Source of the DNA: Natronoarchaeum rubrum
Lineage (GTDB): Archaea > Halobacteriota > Halobacteria > Halobacteriales > Natronoarchaeaceae
DNA: 64,000 bases
Direction: 5' to 3'
NCBI RefSeq assembly: GCF_024494695.1
Contig: NZ_JANHDP010000005.1
Location: forward strand, 186,001-250,000
Position 1 is the first letter of the stretch. Every line of letters starts with the position of its first letter. Below are positions 55,541-64,000 of this stretch, piece after piece. Under the pieces are notes generated by a model. The model was not told the origin of the DNA and ran no database searches. It worked only from the letters and a program-made list of their open reading frames with translations. The translations under genes were made by a program, and so were the position numbers.

Positions 55541-55837
55541 GTGAGTAGCCACGAACTGCCGAGTAGCGAGGCGCTTGTACTCGGTTCCCAGAAGTGGCGC
55601 GTGCTGGCCGCGCTGCTGGAGACCGATCGGCTGGACGCCGACCCGATCCTCCGGGATGATGAGTCGCTCGACTCGGAGGCCTACGTTTCGCTCGTGTACG
55701 AACTTCACCACGTTCACCTCCCCGAGTTGGCGGCCGCGGGGTTCGTCCGATTCGATCGCCAGGCCGACAAGGTGATCCGCGGGCCGCTGTTCGAGGCGAT
55801 TCGTCCGTACCTCTACGGCGTCGAGGAACGACGGTAG
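55541..55837 (+). CDS. Small winged-helix protein (DUF7344-like)
   Basis: The 98-residue product (GTG start at 55541) has a winged-helix pattern: SEALVLGSQKWRVLAALLE, then ELHHVHLPELAAAGFVRFD. Haloarchaea have many such small wHTH proteins next to HalOD1 genes. It probably forms a two-gene unit and may be a DNA- or partner-binding output module. Confidence 0.68.
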   Translation: MSSHELPSSEALVLGSQKWRVLAALLETDRLDADPILRDDESLDSEAYVSLVYELHHVHLPELAAAGFVRFDRQADKVIRGPLFEAIRPYLYGVEERR

Positions 55838-55981
55838 CGTCGCAGCGACGTCGAGACGGCCTGCCTCCGCGCCTCAGAACCTCGTACCCGATCCGCTACT
55901 GTCCTGGTCCGGGTCGGCAAGTAGTCTTTTGTCACTCTTTGATCCGGGCGCCGGCGTCACGTCCCGTCGTTCCCCGCGCTC

Positions 55982-56476
55982 TCACATCGCGGCGTCGACC
56001 ATCGCGAGGAGTTCGTCGACGTCCGGCCGATCCGAGGGCCGGGAACCCCGTTCGACGCTCGCGATCGCCGGCTCGACGCCGCGGGCGTCGACGACGACCG
56101 TCGCGGGCATCCGCCCGACGAGGTCGTGGACGGCCCCGAACGCGCCGAAGCGGACCGGCTGATCGTACGCTTCAGCCGCCTCGGCGTCAGCGTCGGCCAG
56201 CAGCGGGAACGGTAGATCGTACTTGTCTTGCCACTCCCGGGCGCGTTCGGCGGGCTCGGGGAGGACCGAGACCACGGCGGCCCGGCGCTCGCGGAACTCC
56301 TCGTAGCGGTCGGCGATCCGCTGGACCTGCCGCCGGCAGTTCCCGCAGTGGTAGTCGCGCTGGAACAGCACGACGACGGCGCCGCGATCGGCGTCCTCGG
56401 CGTACGCCGAGAGACGCAGGGGGTCGGGCCCCGCACCGGCGTTAGGCAGCTCGAAGTCGGTGATCGTCCTGCTCAC
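55982..56476 (-). CDS. Peroxiredoxin-like (AhpC/TSA) protein
   Basis: The 164-residue product (GTG at 56476, VSRTITDFELPNAGAG) has a thioredoxin fold with FQRDYHCGNCRRQV, a CxxC where peroxiredoxins of the AhpC/TSA_2 (PrxQ-like) group place the peroxidatic Cys. It also has PATVVVDARG and the cis-Pro. It should reduce peroxides or act as a thiol oxidoreductase. The GTG at 56500 would add eight residues. Confidence 0.8.
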   Translation of the reverse strand: MSRTITDFELPNAGAGPDPLRLSAYAEDADRGAVVVLFQRDYHCGNCRRQVQRIADRYEEFRERRAAVVSVLPEPAERAREWQDKYDLPFPLLADADAEAAEAYDQPVRFGAFGAVHDLVGRMPATVVVDARGVEPAIASVERGSRPSDRPDVDELLAMVDAAM

Positions 56477-56646
56477 GACCGCTCCTTGCGACGCAGTCAC
56501 AATAGTCTTATCGCGCGGTCGGGTGGTCGCTCACCGCCCGCCGCCCCGGACGTGTACGCCGAACATCTTCGGACGCCGATCCCGTCGCCCGCCGCGTTCG
56601 TCGCCGTGTCAGTGTGCTTTTCCCCGTCGACCGCCAATGCCGGTCC

Positions 56647-57528
56647 ATGGACACCGTCGAGGAGAAGCTGGCGGCGATGCGCGAGGACCTGGCCGAGCGG
56701 TCGGGCGTGCTCGTCGCCTTCAGCGGCGGCGTCGACTCCGGCGTCGTCGCCGCGGTCGCCCGCGAGGCGCTCGGCGAGGACGCCGTCGCCTGCACCGCCA
56801 AGAGCGAGACGCTGCCCGACGCGGAACTGGACGACGCCCGCCGCGTCGCCGACGAGATCGGCATCCGGCACGATATCGTCGAGTTCAGCGAACTGAGTAG
56901 TGATGAATTCGTCGCGAACGACGGCGACCGCTGCTATCACTGCCGGACGATGCGCCTCGGCGAGATGTTCGGGCACGCGAAGGAACTCGGCATCGAGACG
57001 GTCTGCGACGGGACCAACGCCAGCGACCCCGGGGAGGGCCACCGGCCCGGCCTGCAGGCCGTCGAGGAGCTGGACGCCCACTCGCCGCTGCTCGAACACG
57101 GCATCACCAAAGAGGAAGTGCGGGAGATCGCCGACCGCTACGATCTCTCGGTCGCCGACAAGCCCTCGATGGCGTGTCTCTCCTCGCGCATTCCGACGGG
57201 GCTGGAAGTCACCGAAGAGAAACTCACGCGCGTCGAGAAGGCCGAACGCGTCCTCCGCGAGTGGGGGTTCTCGCAGTTCCGCGTGCGCGACCACGACGGC
57301 CTCGCCCGGATCGAGGTCAGCCGGGACGAACTGGAGGTCGCGCTCGATCCCGACTTCGTCGAGACGGTCCGCGAGCATCTCTCGGATCTGGGCTTCGAGC
57401 ACGTCACGCTCGACCTGCACGGCTACCAGACCGGCAGCGTCAGCCCCACCGACGAGGCCGAGGAGGACGACGAACCGCTCGTCGAGAACGTCTTCGAGAC
57501 TGATTACAGCGCGCTGCGCTCGGAGTAG
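56647..57528 (+). CDS. larE: LarE-like ATP-dependent sulfur transferase
   Basis: The 293-residue product has the PP-loop signature AFSGGVDSG near its N-terminus, YHCRTM, DGTNASDPGEGHRPG, and KPSMACLSSRIPTG, whose Cys is in the region of LarE's sacrificial sulfur donor. LarE adds sulfur to the pyridinium cofactor of nickel-pincer enzymes such as lactate racemase. No larA, larB or larC is in the window, so it may serve another sulfur-transfer pathway. Confidence 0.86.
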   Translation: MDTVEEKLAAMREDLAERSGVLVAFSGGVDSGVVAAVAREALGEDAVACTAKSETLPDAELDDARRVADEIGIRHDIVEFSELSSDEFVANDGDRCYHCRTMRLGEMFGHAKELGIETVCDGTNASDPGEGHRPGLQAVEELDAHSPLLEHGITKEEVREIADRYDLSVADKPSMACLSSRIPTGLEVTEEKLTRVEKAERVLREWGFSQFRVRDHDGLARIEVSRDELEVALDPDFVETVREHLSDLGFEHVTLDLHGYQTGSVSPTDEAEEDDEPLVENVFETDYSALRSE

Positions 57529-57559
57529 GACGGTCGGCGACGGCCGCGCCGCTGCGGCG

Positions 57560-57724
57560 TCACGTCGCCCGCTCGACGAGGTAGTTCAGGCCGACCTCGT
57601 TGGTTCCTTCTTCGTCGGCCCACTGCTTGGCTTCCGTCCGGGAGTCGAACGGCCCGGCGACCCGGTCGCCGTTCAGGGTGACGTAGTACTCGCTCACGTC
57701 CCCCAGAGAACGTCCGGTCGGCAT
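57560..57724 (-). CDS. Small conserved haloarchaeal protein
   Basis: The 54-residue product MPTGRSLGDVSEYYVTLNGD has a short beta-beta-alpha pattern (RVAGPFDSRTEAKQWADEEG), like small SPOR/RHH-sized domains but not assignable. A GTG at 57697 gives a 45-residue form. Confidence 0.5.
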   Translation of the reverse strand: MPTGRSLGDVSEYYVTLNGDRVAGPFDSRTEAKQWADEEGTNEVGLNYLVERAT

Positions 57725-57852
57725 AGTTTTTCCGGCTCTCACGGTTGCCGCCGCGGGATCACCGAGAGCCGCCTCGGCGTCACCGCGGGACGACGCCGCT
57801 CCTCGGCGCACGCGCACCACGTTTTATGACGATCGGCGTGCAACAAACGCGC

Positions 57853-58086
57853 ATGATCGGGTGGTTCCGCGACCGGCTGTTCGGCTCGGGCGCCGACGCC
57901 GAGTCGGGCGACGACGCGGGCGAATCGGCGTCCGACGACGGTACGGTCTGGGATCTCACGCCGGACTGGCAGGTCGGCGACTACCGGCTGCAGGGCGCCT
58001 CCGTCTCGCGCGGCGAACAACAGGACGCCGTTCGCGAGGTTCACGAGCAGGCGTCCGAGATGGAGCGCGAACTCGGCGACCGTTGA
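57853..58086 (+). CDS. Small acidic haloarchaeal protein
   Basis: The 77-residue product MIGWFRDRLFGSGADAESGD ends in a helical QDAVREVHEQASEMEREL. No known domain. The ATG at 57853 is supported by codon use; the frame upstream to 57745 is Arg/Pro-rich and rejected. Confidence 0.5.
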   Translation: MIGWFRDRLFGSGADAESGDDAGESASDDGTVWDLTPDWQVGDYRLQGASVSRGEQQDAVREVHEQASEMERELGDR

Positions 58087-58156
58087 TAGTAGCCGATACT
58101 ACGATTTCCCGCCTACAGTGGCCCGAGATTCGTGGGCAGTATAGTACACACTCCTC

Positions 58157-58318
58157 TCAGCGCCAGTCCCCAAATAGAACTTCTCTCAACAGCATTTTCG
58201 TGTAGATAAGGACGGCAAAAACAGCCATAGCGGCCACGAATCCGACTGCGACACCGACCAGCACAGTCGAAGGGACGGTACCTCTGCTGTATAGTTCTTG
58301 TGCAGACCGGGCGTACGA
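58157..58318 (-). pseudogene. Possible remnant of a one-TM protein
   Basis: In the 345-nt stretch 58087-58431 the minus strand has 53 sense codons ending at 58157, with a hydrophobic helix (VLVGVAVGFVAAMAVFAVLI) and a short charged tail ending FGDWR. There is no ATG in a fitting place, only an internal GTG. I take it for a truncated membrane gene or a very small GTG-started protein. Nothing else is seen in the gap. Confidence 0.28.
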
Positions 58319-58431
58319 TCAGCACGTCGGCCTCGCGGCCGTCGAACCGCGGAGAACGCTCTCCTCCGACAAAGAGTCTCACAAGCTACTGCTTAGAAGT
58401 TCCAATGAGGGAGCCAGACAGCCGCCCCGTG

Positions 58432-59112
58432 CTACTGTTCGTCGTCCAGAAACGTCGCTACGCACTCCCGCCGTAGCGTCAGCTCGCCGTCGGCGTCCTG
58501 TCGATCCCGTGAGTCGGGGTTCGGCGAGTCTCGCTCGTCCGCGTCGACGCCGACCTCCGTCAGCGCGCAGTTGCTGAGATCGATCTCCGCGATCGTCTCG
58601 GCCACGTCGTACCCTTTGAGCAGGCCGATCACGACGTGGATCGGCCCACCGTGGGTGACGATCAGCACGGTTTCCGCTTCGTCCAGTTCGTCGACCAGTT
58701 CCGTCCACGCGTCCCGAATGCGATCGTACACGTCCTGCCAGCTCTCGCCGCCCTCGGGGCGGGCGGCGGCGGCGGGGTAGCCGGACTTGCGCACCGAGAA
58801 CTCGGGATACCCCTCGAACAGCTCCCGGTATGCCAGCCCCTGCAGGACGCCGAAGTCGCGCTCGCGCCAGGCCCGCGAGAACTCGACGTCGGCGTCGGGC
58901 AGCGACCGCCGGAGTTCGCGGGTCGTCTCGGTCGTCCGGCGCAGGTCCGACGCGACGATCCGGTCGACGCCGTACCGCGTCGCGACGTGTTCGCCGAGCG
59001 CGCGGGCCTGCCGGCGACCCTCCTCGTTGAGCGGCGAGGGCGCCCAGCCCTGGATTCGCCGCTCGGCGTTCCAGTCCGTCTCGCCGTGTCGCACCAGGAC
59101 GACGGTTCCCAT
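58432..59112 (-). CDS. Histidine phosphatase family protein (phosphoglycerate-mutase-like)
   Basis: The 226-residue product starts MGTVVLVRHGETDWNAERRI with the catalytic RHGE motif; the second His is in VLIVTHGGPI. It fits the branch-1 histidine phosphatases (cofactor-dependent PGM/CobC-like). The precise substrate, from phosphoglycerate to alpha-ribazole phosphate, cannot be told from sequence. Confidence 0.88.
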   Translation of the reverse strand: MGTVVLVRHGETDWNAERRIQGWAPSPLNEEGRRQARALGEHVATRYGVDRIVASDLRRTTETTRELRRSLPDADVEFSRAWRERDFGVLQGLAYRELFEGYPEFSVRKSGYPAAAARPEGGESWQDVYDRIRDAWTELVDELDEAETVLIVTHGGPIHVVIGLLKGYDVAETIAEIDLSNCALTEVGVDADERDSPNPDSRDRQDADGELTLRRECVATFLDDEQ

Positions 59113-59345
59113 CGTCGTGTCGTTGCGCCCCCTGTCCCAAAGTAGCTTGGTGCAGCCGTCCCGACGCCGAGCGCACCCCGATCGTGGCAAACACTGCCAG
59201 AGGGATCTCGCTCTCTGGACGTTCGACCGGTTTTCGTGGGGGTCAGTGGCACTGAACGGTGGCGTTCGTCGAGAAGACTGCCGATGCCGGGCGAATATTG
59301 GGCCATCCTATACGTTCGTTAGATGGGGGATTGTTGTTGAGCACG

Positions 59346-59738
59346 ATGGACGACGACGAGCTACCGGCGGACTGGGAGTGCGACGAGCGGTACGACCGGC
59401 TGGCGCGTCGGTCCGGTCGCGCCCCGACGTACGAGGGGTACGTTCACGACACGGGTGACGTGCGCCTCCACGTGGCGATGCCCGAGGCCGAGTCCGGCGA
59501 GGCCGGCGCCTACACGATCTTCCTCACGCTGTACCCCTACACGGAACTCTCCGAGCAAACCGAAGTACGCACCGTCACGACGAAGGGTCGCGCCGACGAG
59601 ATCGTCTCGACGTTCGCGAACCTGTTCGTGGGTGCCTGTGATGGCCCCGCCGACGTCGAGGCTGCCGCCCAGTACGCGCTGGAGCGCACCCGTCCGGCGG
59701 ACGTGACTGACACGTCGCTCGTGAACGACGGCGACTGA
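59346..59738 (+). CDS. Uncharacterised conserved protein
   Basis: The 130-residue product MDDDELPADWECDERYDRLA has an alternating strand/helix pattern: VRLHVAMPEAESGEAGAYTI, then FLTLYPYTELSEQTEVRTV. No TM, signal or known domain. The 233-nt upstream region has an AT-richer patch (59309-59340) that may hold its promoter. Confidence 0.55.
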   Translation: MDDDELPADWECDERYDRLARRSGRAPTYEGYVHDTGDVRLHVAMPEAESGEAGAYTIFLTLYPYTELSEQTEVRTVTTKGRADEIVSTFANLFVGACDGPADVEAAAQYALERTRPADVTDTSLVNDGD

Positions 59739-59783
59739 CACCGGCCCGCGTTCGGCGGCGCATCCGCTCCGCGCTGGCAGCTC

Positions 59784-60821
59784 TTATGCGCCCTTGATGA
59801 GATTGGTCAGGCCGACAGTCTCGGCAACGACCCACGAAACGAACAAAGCGTAGGCGATCAGCAGGACGTACGATTCTACGCTCGTGAGTTCCAGATCCGT
59901 CCGCAGGAACGAAAACAGGAGCACGGTCGCGAGCGTCAGGACGCCGAGCATCGGCACCGCGACCGCGAAGTCGAAGGTGGCGGTGCCGACGATCAGCACG
60001 CCGATCGGGATCGCGACGAGGAGGTCGAACGTGTTCGAGCCGAGCACGTTCCCCAGACTCGTCAGTCCTCTTCCGTCTCTGGCGGCGCGGACGCTCACGA
60101 GCGTGTCCGGCAGGCTCGTCGCCGCCGCGACGATCGTCACGCCGGCGAGAAACTCGGGGATGCCGAACGTCGTGCTGAGCGACTCGACGCTGCCGACCAG
60201 TTGCTCGACCGCGACGAGGATGATGAGCAGGCTGATAGCGAGTCGTCCCCACTCGCGCCCCGCGGAGATGCTCGATGGAGCGTCGGGGGCGTCGTGATCG
60301 CCGACGTCTTGCCACTGGATGAACAGGTACAGCCCGTAGAGCAACAGCGGGATCATCGCCAGCGGCCGGGTGAGAGTACCGGCCAGTTCCGGGCCGTTCG
60401 CGGCGGGGACGTAGATGACCGCCAGCGCGAGCGTGACGACAAGCGCCGAGACGGCGATCATGTAGAACTGGGCCTCCTTGTACACGATGGCGCGGTTGGT
60501 CTCCAGCTCGCCGTCGGCCGCGATTCCGGCCAGCGCGGGGATCACGAGAATGTTGAAGATCGCCGAGCCGACGATGGCGCCGACGCCCATGTCGAACGTT
60601 TCGCCCAGAGCGGTGAACACGACGCTCGCCAGCTCCGGGAAGCTCGACCCGATGGCGACGACGATCGATCCCTGCACTACCGCGGGAAGCCCGTAGTACG
60701 CCGAGAGCTGTTCGGCGGAGTCTTCGAGCAGTCCGCTCCCGATCCAGATGAATCCGGTCGTGACGAGGACGACGAGAACGTTGACCAGCGTCGTATCCGG
60801 AAGCACGCCACCGAGGACCAT
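59784..60821 (-). CDS. Sodium/calcium exchanger family (CaCA) membrane protein
   Basis: The 345-residue protein has about ten TM helices in two inverted halves with the alpha-repeat signatures GSSFPELASV with GSAIFNI (first half) and ATSLPDTLVSV with GSNTFDLL (second half). These form the Ca2+/Na+ site. It should move Ca2+ or another cation out in exchange for Na+ or H+. The second repeat has Asp where the first has Glu (LPDT vs FPEL), a normal variation. Confidence 0.9.
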   Translation of the reverse strand: MVLGGVLPDTTLVNVLVVLVTTGFIWIGSGLLEDSAEQLSAYYGLPAVVQGSIVVAIGSSFPELASVVFTALGETFDMGVGAIVGSAIFNILVIPALAGIAADGELETNRAIVYKEAQFYMIAVSALVVTLALAVIYVPAANGPELAGTLTRPLAMIPLLLYGLYLFIQWQDVGDHDAPDAPSSISAGREWGRLAISLLIILVAVEQLVGSVESLSTTFGIPEFLAGVTIVAAATSLPDTLVSVRAARDGRGLTSLGNVLGSNTFDLLVAIPIGVLIVGTATFDFAVAVPMLGVLTLATVLLFSFLRTDLELTSVESYVLLIAYALFVSWVVAETVGLTNLIKGA

Positions 60822-60885
60822 TATCGAGTGGTTGCGTCCCGCCCTCTTTTAAGCATCCCGTTCCGCGCTCGCCCGGCCGGCGGCG

Positions 60886-62238
60886 TCACCGCCCGACCCA
60901 GCGCAACAGCAGCAGCGTCCCCTCGTAGAGTGTGACCATCGTTACGGCGACGATCAGCGGCGCCATCCCCGTCGGATCGGGGCTGAAGAGGAACGCGAGC
61001 CCCAGGAACGCGCCCCAGAACAGCAGCCGGTTGTCCGCCAGCCACTGTCGCGAGGTGATGCCCATCATCGTCGCCAGCATGATGAACAGCGGGATTTGGA
61101 ACACGACGGCCAGCATCCCCATCATCGTCAGGATGAGGTTGAACGTCTCGCGCAGCCCGAACGCCACGTTGGCGGTCACGTCCGAGTAGTACAGGAAGTA
61201 GGTGAACAGGCCCGGGAGCACGAGGAAGTACGCGAAGGAGATGCCGACGAGCGCGAGCACGAGGCTGGTCGGCACCGCCGCGAGGTAGTAGCGCCGCTCG
61301 TTGGGGTACAGCCCCGGCCGCATGAACAGGTACGTCTCGTACACGGCGACGGGCAGCGCGATCGTCAGCCCGGCGAGGCTCGCGAGCTTCAGCTCGGTGA
61401 GCTTGAGCTCCAGCGGGCCGTACACGTGGGGCGATGCGACGTCCTGGGTCGGCAACACGCCGTACCAAACTGTCGTGATCAGGTTCTCGGCGACCGGAAA
61501 CGCCGCGACGGTGACGACCGACGCGGCAAAGAGCACGATCGCCAGCCGGTTGATCATCTCCTCGACGTGGTCGGCCAGCGGCATCTCCTCGTCGTCGGGC
61601 GGCTGGCTGATCCCGACCTCCGAGGATCCGTCGCCCGGCGTCTCGTCGGCCACGCTGCCGGTGCCGGCGACGCCGACGTCCGAGCCGGCGTGGCTTCCGT
61701 CGGTCCGGGCGGCCGACTCCGGCGGCTCGTCGTTGACGCCGTTCGCGTCACCGGAACCCCCGCTGACGCCGTTCGCGCCCGGGGCCTCCTCGTCGATTCC
61801 GGTCTCGTTCGTGATATCGTCCACGTCCGGTTTCGTGACGTCCTCGCCGCGCGTCTCCGGGGCGTCGGGACCGATGTCGTCCTCGTCGGGGAGCATCCGA
61901 TCGGTCGATCGCTCGACGCCGTCGTCTGACGGCGCGTCTTCGGGGGACGGTTCGCCGTCCTCCTCGTCGCCGCTGTGGTCGTTAGGCGAGGGGTCGTGGT
62001 ACGACCGATAGGAATCGGGCGTCGACGCCTCGTCGTCGGCGCTCCCCCCATCTCCGTCGGCGTCCGATCCGACCTCGGCGTCGACGTCCGGCTCGACCTC
62101 GGCGTCGATCTCCGATTCGACCTCGTCGGCGTCGTCGGGGCGATCCGACGGCTGCTCGGACGAGACCGCCGGCTCCTCGTCCGAATCGTCGTCGTACTCG
62201 TCGGGGACCCGGCCCCCGTCGCCCGGCTCCTCGGCCAT
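60886..62238 (-). CDS. tatC: TatC translocase subunit with long acidic N-terminus
   Basis: The 450-residue product has an acidic, Asp/Glu/Ser-rich disordered N-terminus (1 to about 205) and a six-TM TatC domain (about 215-450: LADHVEEMINRLAIVL, PLELKLTELKLASLAG, FSPDPTGMAP). This is the TatCo-like form that accepts twin-arginine proteins, the main export route in haloarchaea. ATG at 62238; the frame upstream extends 20 codons without support. It is divergent from the second tatC. Confidence 0.88.
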   Translation of the reverse strand: MAEEPGDGGRVPDEYDDDSDEEPAVSSEQPSDRPDDADEVESEIDAEVEPDVDAEVGSDADGDGGSADDEASTPDSYRSYHDPSPNDHSGDEEDGEPSPEDAPSDDGVERSTDRMLPDEDDIGPDAPETRGEDVTKPDVDDITNETGIDEEAPGANGVSGGSGDANGVNDEPPESAARTDGSHAGSDVGVAGTGSVADETPGDGSSEVGISQPPDDEEMPLADHVEEMINRLAIVLFAASVVTVAAFPVAENLITTVWYGVLPTQDVASPHVYGPLELKLTELKLASLAGLTIALPVAVYETYLFMRPGLYPNERRYYLAAVPTSLVLALVGISFAYFLVLPGLFTYFLYYSDVTANVAFGLRETFNLILTMMGMLAVVFQIPLFIMLATMMGITSRQWLADNRLLFWGAFLGLAFLFSPDPTGMAPLIVAVTMVTLYEGTLLLLRWVGR

Positions 62239-62345
62239 CTGGTCGAATGTAGGCGGACCGTGCGTTATAGGCCTTTTTACTGCACCGCAGTACCGCACGG
62301 GGAGAAGAAGATTGATAACGGGCAGTCCGTTACCCCTCAGTACCT

Positions 62346-64000
62346 ATGAGTTCGGCCGTCGACGAGGACACGGTCCAGACCGTTCAGGCCGGCCGCGAGA
62401 CGATCGCGGGCGTGCTCTCGTCGGCCCAGACGCATCTCCAGAAGGCCTTCGTCGCGTTCGTGATCGGGATGATGGGGACGATCTGGGCGATGCGCGCGTT
62501 CGTCTGGGAGTTTCTCGAAGCCAACACCAAATCGCGGATGGGTCCGAAGACGGCCGAGGCGACCGACATCGTCGTCCGGACGCCGTTCGACGTCATCCTC
62601 CTGCAGGTGAAGATCGGACTGGCCGTCGGTATCCTGTTCGCGGTCCCCGTCTTGCTGTACTACGGTCGCGAAGCCATCCTCGACCGCGCCGACTCGTCGA
62701 TCCCGATCAACACCCAACGGGTCGTCGGGTTCGCCGTGGTCTCGGTCGCGCTGTTCGTCGGCGGCGTGATCTACGCCTACGGGGTCTTCTTCCCGTACAT
62801 GTTCGAGTTCCTGGCGAGCAACGCCCAGCAGGCCGGCGTGAAGCCGAGTTACGGCATCGTCGAGTACACCGAGTTCATCCTGCTGTTGACGCTCTCGTTC
62901 GGGTTGGCCGCCCAGCTTCCGATGGCGATGGCCGTCCTGTCGTACACGGAGATCATCCCCTACGAGACGTTTCGCGACAAGTGGAAGTACGCCGTGCTGG
63001 GCATCTTCGTCTTCGGCGCCGTGTTCTCCCCGCCGGACCCGTTCACCCAGATCATGTGGGCGCTCCCGCTGGTGGCGCTGTACGGCGCCAGCCTGGGTCT
63101 CGCGAAGCTCATCACGAACATCAAACGCGCCGGGCAGGCGGCTGACTCGGTCGAGTCGCGGAAGTTCCGGCGCCGCGGCCGCAACCTCGCGCTCGCGCTG
63201 GTGCTCGCGTTCGTCGGGACCGTCCTCGTCCTGTCGACCGGCGGCCCAACCGTCGCCAACGAGTATCTCCTTCCGGTGCTGCCCGACATGCTCCGGCCGG
63301 CCGGCGAGTTCGTCGCCGGCGATCCGCTCGCCCGCGTCTGGGTAGCCGTTCAGGCCACCGCGGTCGTCGCGCTGCTGGGGATTATCTACAACACCGTCCG
63401 GGTGCTCCAGTCGCCCGTCCAGCCGCGGCGCGCGGATCGGCAATCGACCACTACGGTAGCCGACGCTGACGCCGACGGCGAACCGGCACCCGCCAGCGCT
63501 GGCGGGCCCGCCGACCTCGACCTCGACGAACTCGACGCCGCCGGCGTCCGCGCGGCGCCGCCCGAGGCGTTCCTCTCGCTGACCGAGGACGAGGCGCTGG
63601 CCCACGCCAAGCGCGCGATGGACGACGACCAGCCGGACAAGGCCCAGCTGATCCTCGATCGGTTCGACGAGCTCGACGCCGAACGTGAGGACGCCGACGC
63701 CGCTGGCGCCGCCGGCGACGCCGCTGCCGCCGAAGGCGGAAGCGCCGACTCGGACGACGAGTCGGGCAGCCTCCTGACCGGCACCGCGGCGGGGATGATG
63801 GACCCGTTCACCGAGGACGAGACGACCGAGGAGGAGATCGGCGGCTACTTCTACGATCTCCAGTTCATCGTCTCCAGTCTCACCTCGAAGCTGTTCCGCA
63901 TCGTCGGGCTGATGATCGCGGTGTTCGTCGGCGTGTTCGTCTGGCTCTACTCCGGCGGGATCGGGAAAATCCGGGACCTGTTCCTCGCGCAGGTGCCCGA
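62346..64000 (+). CDS. tatC: TatC-like (TatCt, fused double-TatC) protein, 5' part
   Basis: The reading frame from the ATG at 62346 runs open to the window end (551 codons). Residues about 20-280 form a first TatC-like domain (LSSAQTHLQKAFVAFVIGM, TPFDVILLQVKIGLAVG, FSPPDPFTQ). A TM, a Glu/Ala-rich linker and, from about 500, the start of a second TatC-like domain (EIGGYFYDLQFIVSSLTSKL) follow. Haloarchaeal TatCt proteins are known to be two TatC units in one chain; the rest lies outside the window. Confidence 0.85.
   Translation, partial: MSSAVDEDTVQTVQAGRETIAGVLSSAQTHLQKAFVAFVIGMMGTIWAMRAFVWEFLEANTKSRMGPKTAEATDIVVRTPFDVILLQVKIGLAVGILFAVPVLLYYGREAILDRADSSIPINTQRVVGFAVVSVALFVGGVIYAYGVFFPYMFEFLASNAQQAGVKPSYGIVEYTEFILLLTLSFGLAAQLPMAMAVLSYTEIIPYETFRDKWKYAVLGIFVFGAVFSPPDPFTQIMWALPLVALYGASLGLAKLITNIKRAGQAADSVESRKFRRRGRNLALALVLAFVGTVLVLSTGGPTVANEYLLPVLPDMLRPAGEFVAGDPLARVWVAVQATAVVALLGIIYNTVRVLQSPVQPRRADRQSTTTVADADADGEPAPASAGGPADLDLDELDAAGVRAAPPEAFLSLTEDEALAHAKRAMDDDQPDKAQLILDRFDELDAEREDADAAGAAGDAAAAEGGSADSDDESGSLLTGTAAGMMDPFTEDETTEEEIGGYFYDLQFIVSSLTSKLFRIVGLMIAVFVGVFVWLYSGGIGKIRDLFLAQVP

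Overview
The window is a piece of haloarchaeal chromosome. The evidence is the very acidic predicted proteome, the high G+C coding DNA with GAC/GAG/CTC-rich codons, leaderless-type promoters (AT-rich boxes 25-30 nt before start codons), archaeal N-glycosylation genes (aglB, aglM, aglF), bacterio-opsin-activator HTH and HalOD1 proteins, two TatC genes and an Orc1/Cdc6 protein. The genus cannot be fixed from sequence alone.

Layout. (1) 1-8.4 kb: an N-glycosylation region on the minus strand (partial glycosyltransferase, sulfatase-like protein, AglB paralogue, AglM) with divergent aglF, interrupted by small membrane-protein genes and a MazE/MazF-type toxin-antitoxin pair. (2) 8.4-11.5 kb: two DUF234-type ATPases, followed by a duplicated fragment of the aglF 3' end. 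(3) 11.5-37.5 kb: a 26-kb block of two convergent, tightly packed gene trains. The plus-strand train (11524-29066) encodes three divergent tubulin/FtsZ-superfamily proteins interleaved with membrane proteins: coiled-coil anchors, a PH-domain/zinc-ribbon protein, large exoplasmic Ig-like proteins and small two-TM proteins. The minus-strand train (37516-29284) encodes a tandem winged-helix protein, an ESCRT-III-like helical protein, a helical protein, a stand-alone copy of the AAA protein's N-domain, a Vps4/katanin-type AAA ATPase and a cytoplasmic beta-propeller/Ig protein. The trains meet at the scar of an IS1341-type element. The block is flanked by broken copies of the aglF 3' end and of the DUF234 ATPase 3' end, as if inserted into a duplicated aglF-ATPase spacer. 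(4) 38-50 kb: housekeeping and stress genes (DUF211, VIT1-like, Usp, uvrB, M48 protease, DUF4097 lipoprotein, orc1/cdc6), plus an AbrB antitoxin beside a truncated PIN toxin. (5) 50.4-51.8 kb: a TnpB-only IS1341-type element with its 3' guide-RNA-like region. (6) 51.8-64 kb: MutS-like ATPase, BofA-like protein, signalling proteins, peroxiredoxin, LarE, phosphatase, Ca2+/cation exchanger and divergent tatC genes, the last running off the window.

The most interesting element is the 26-kb block. It joins tubulin-like GTPases to an ESCRT-III-like protein and a Vps4-like AAA ATPase, with many membrane partners. I infer a multi-component membrane-remodelling or cell-surface cytoskeletal machine. 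The tubulin and AAA assignments rest on visible motifs. The ESCRT-III assignment is a pattern-based inference that needs structure prediction.
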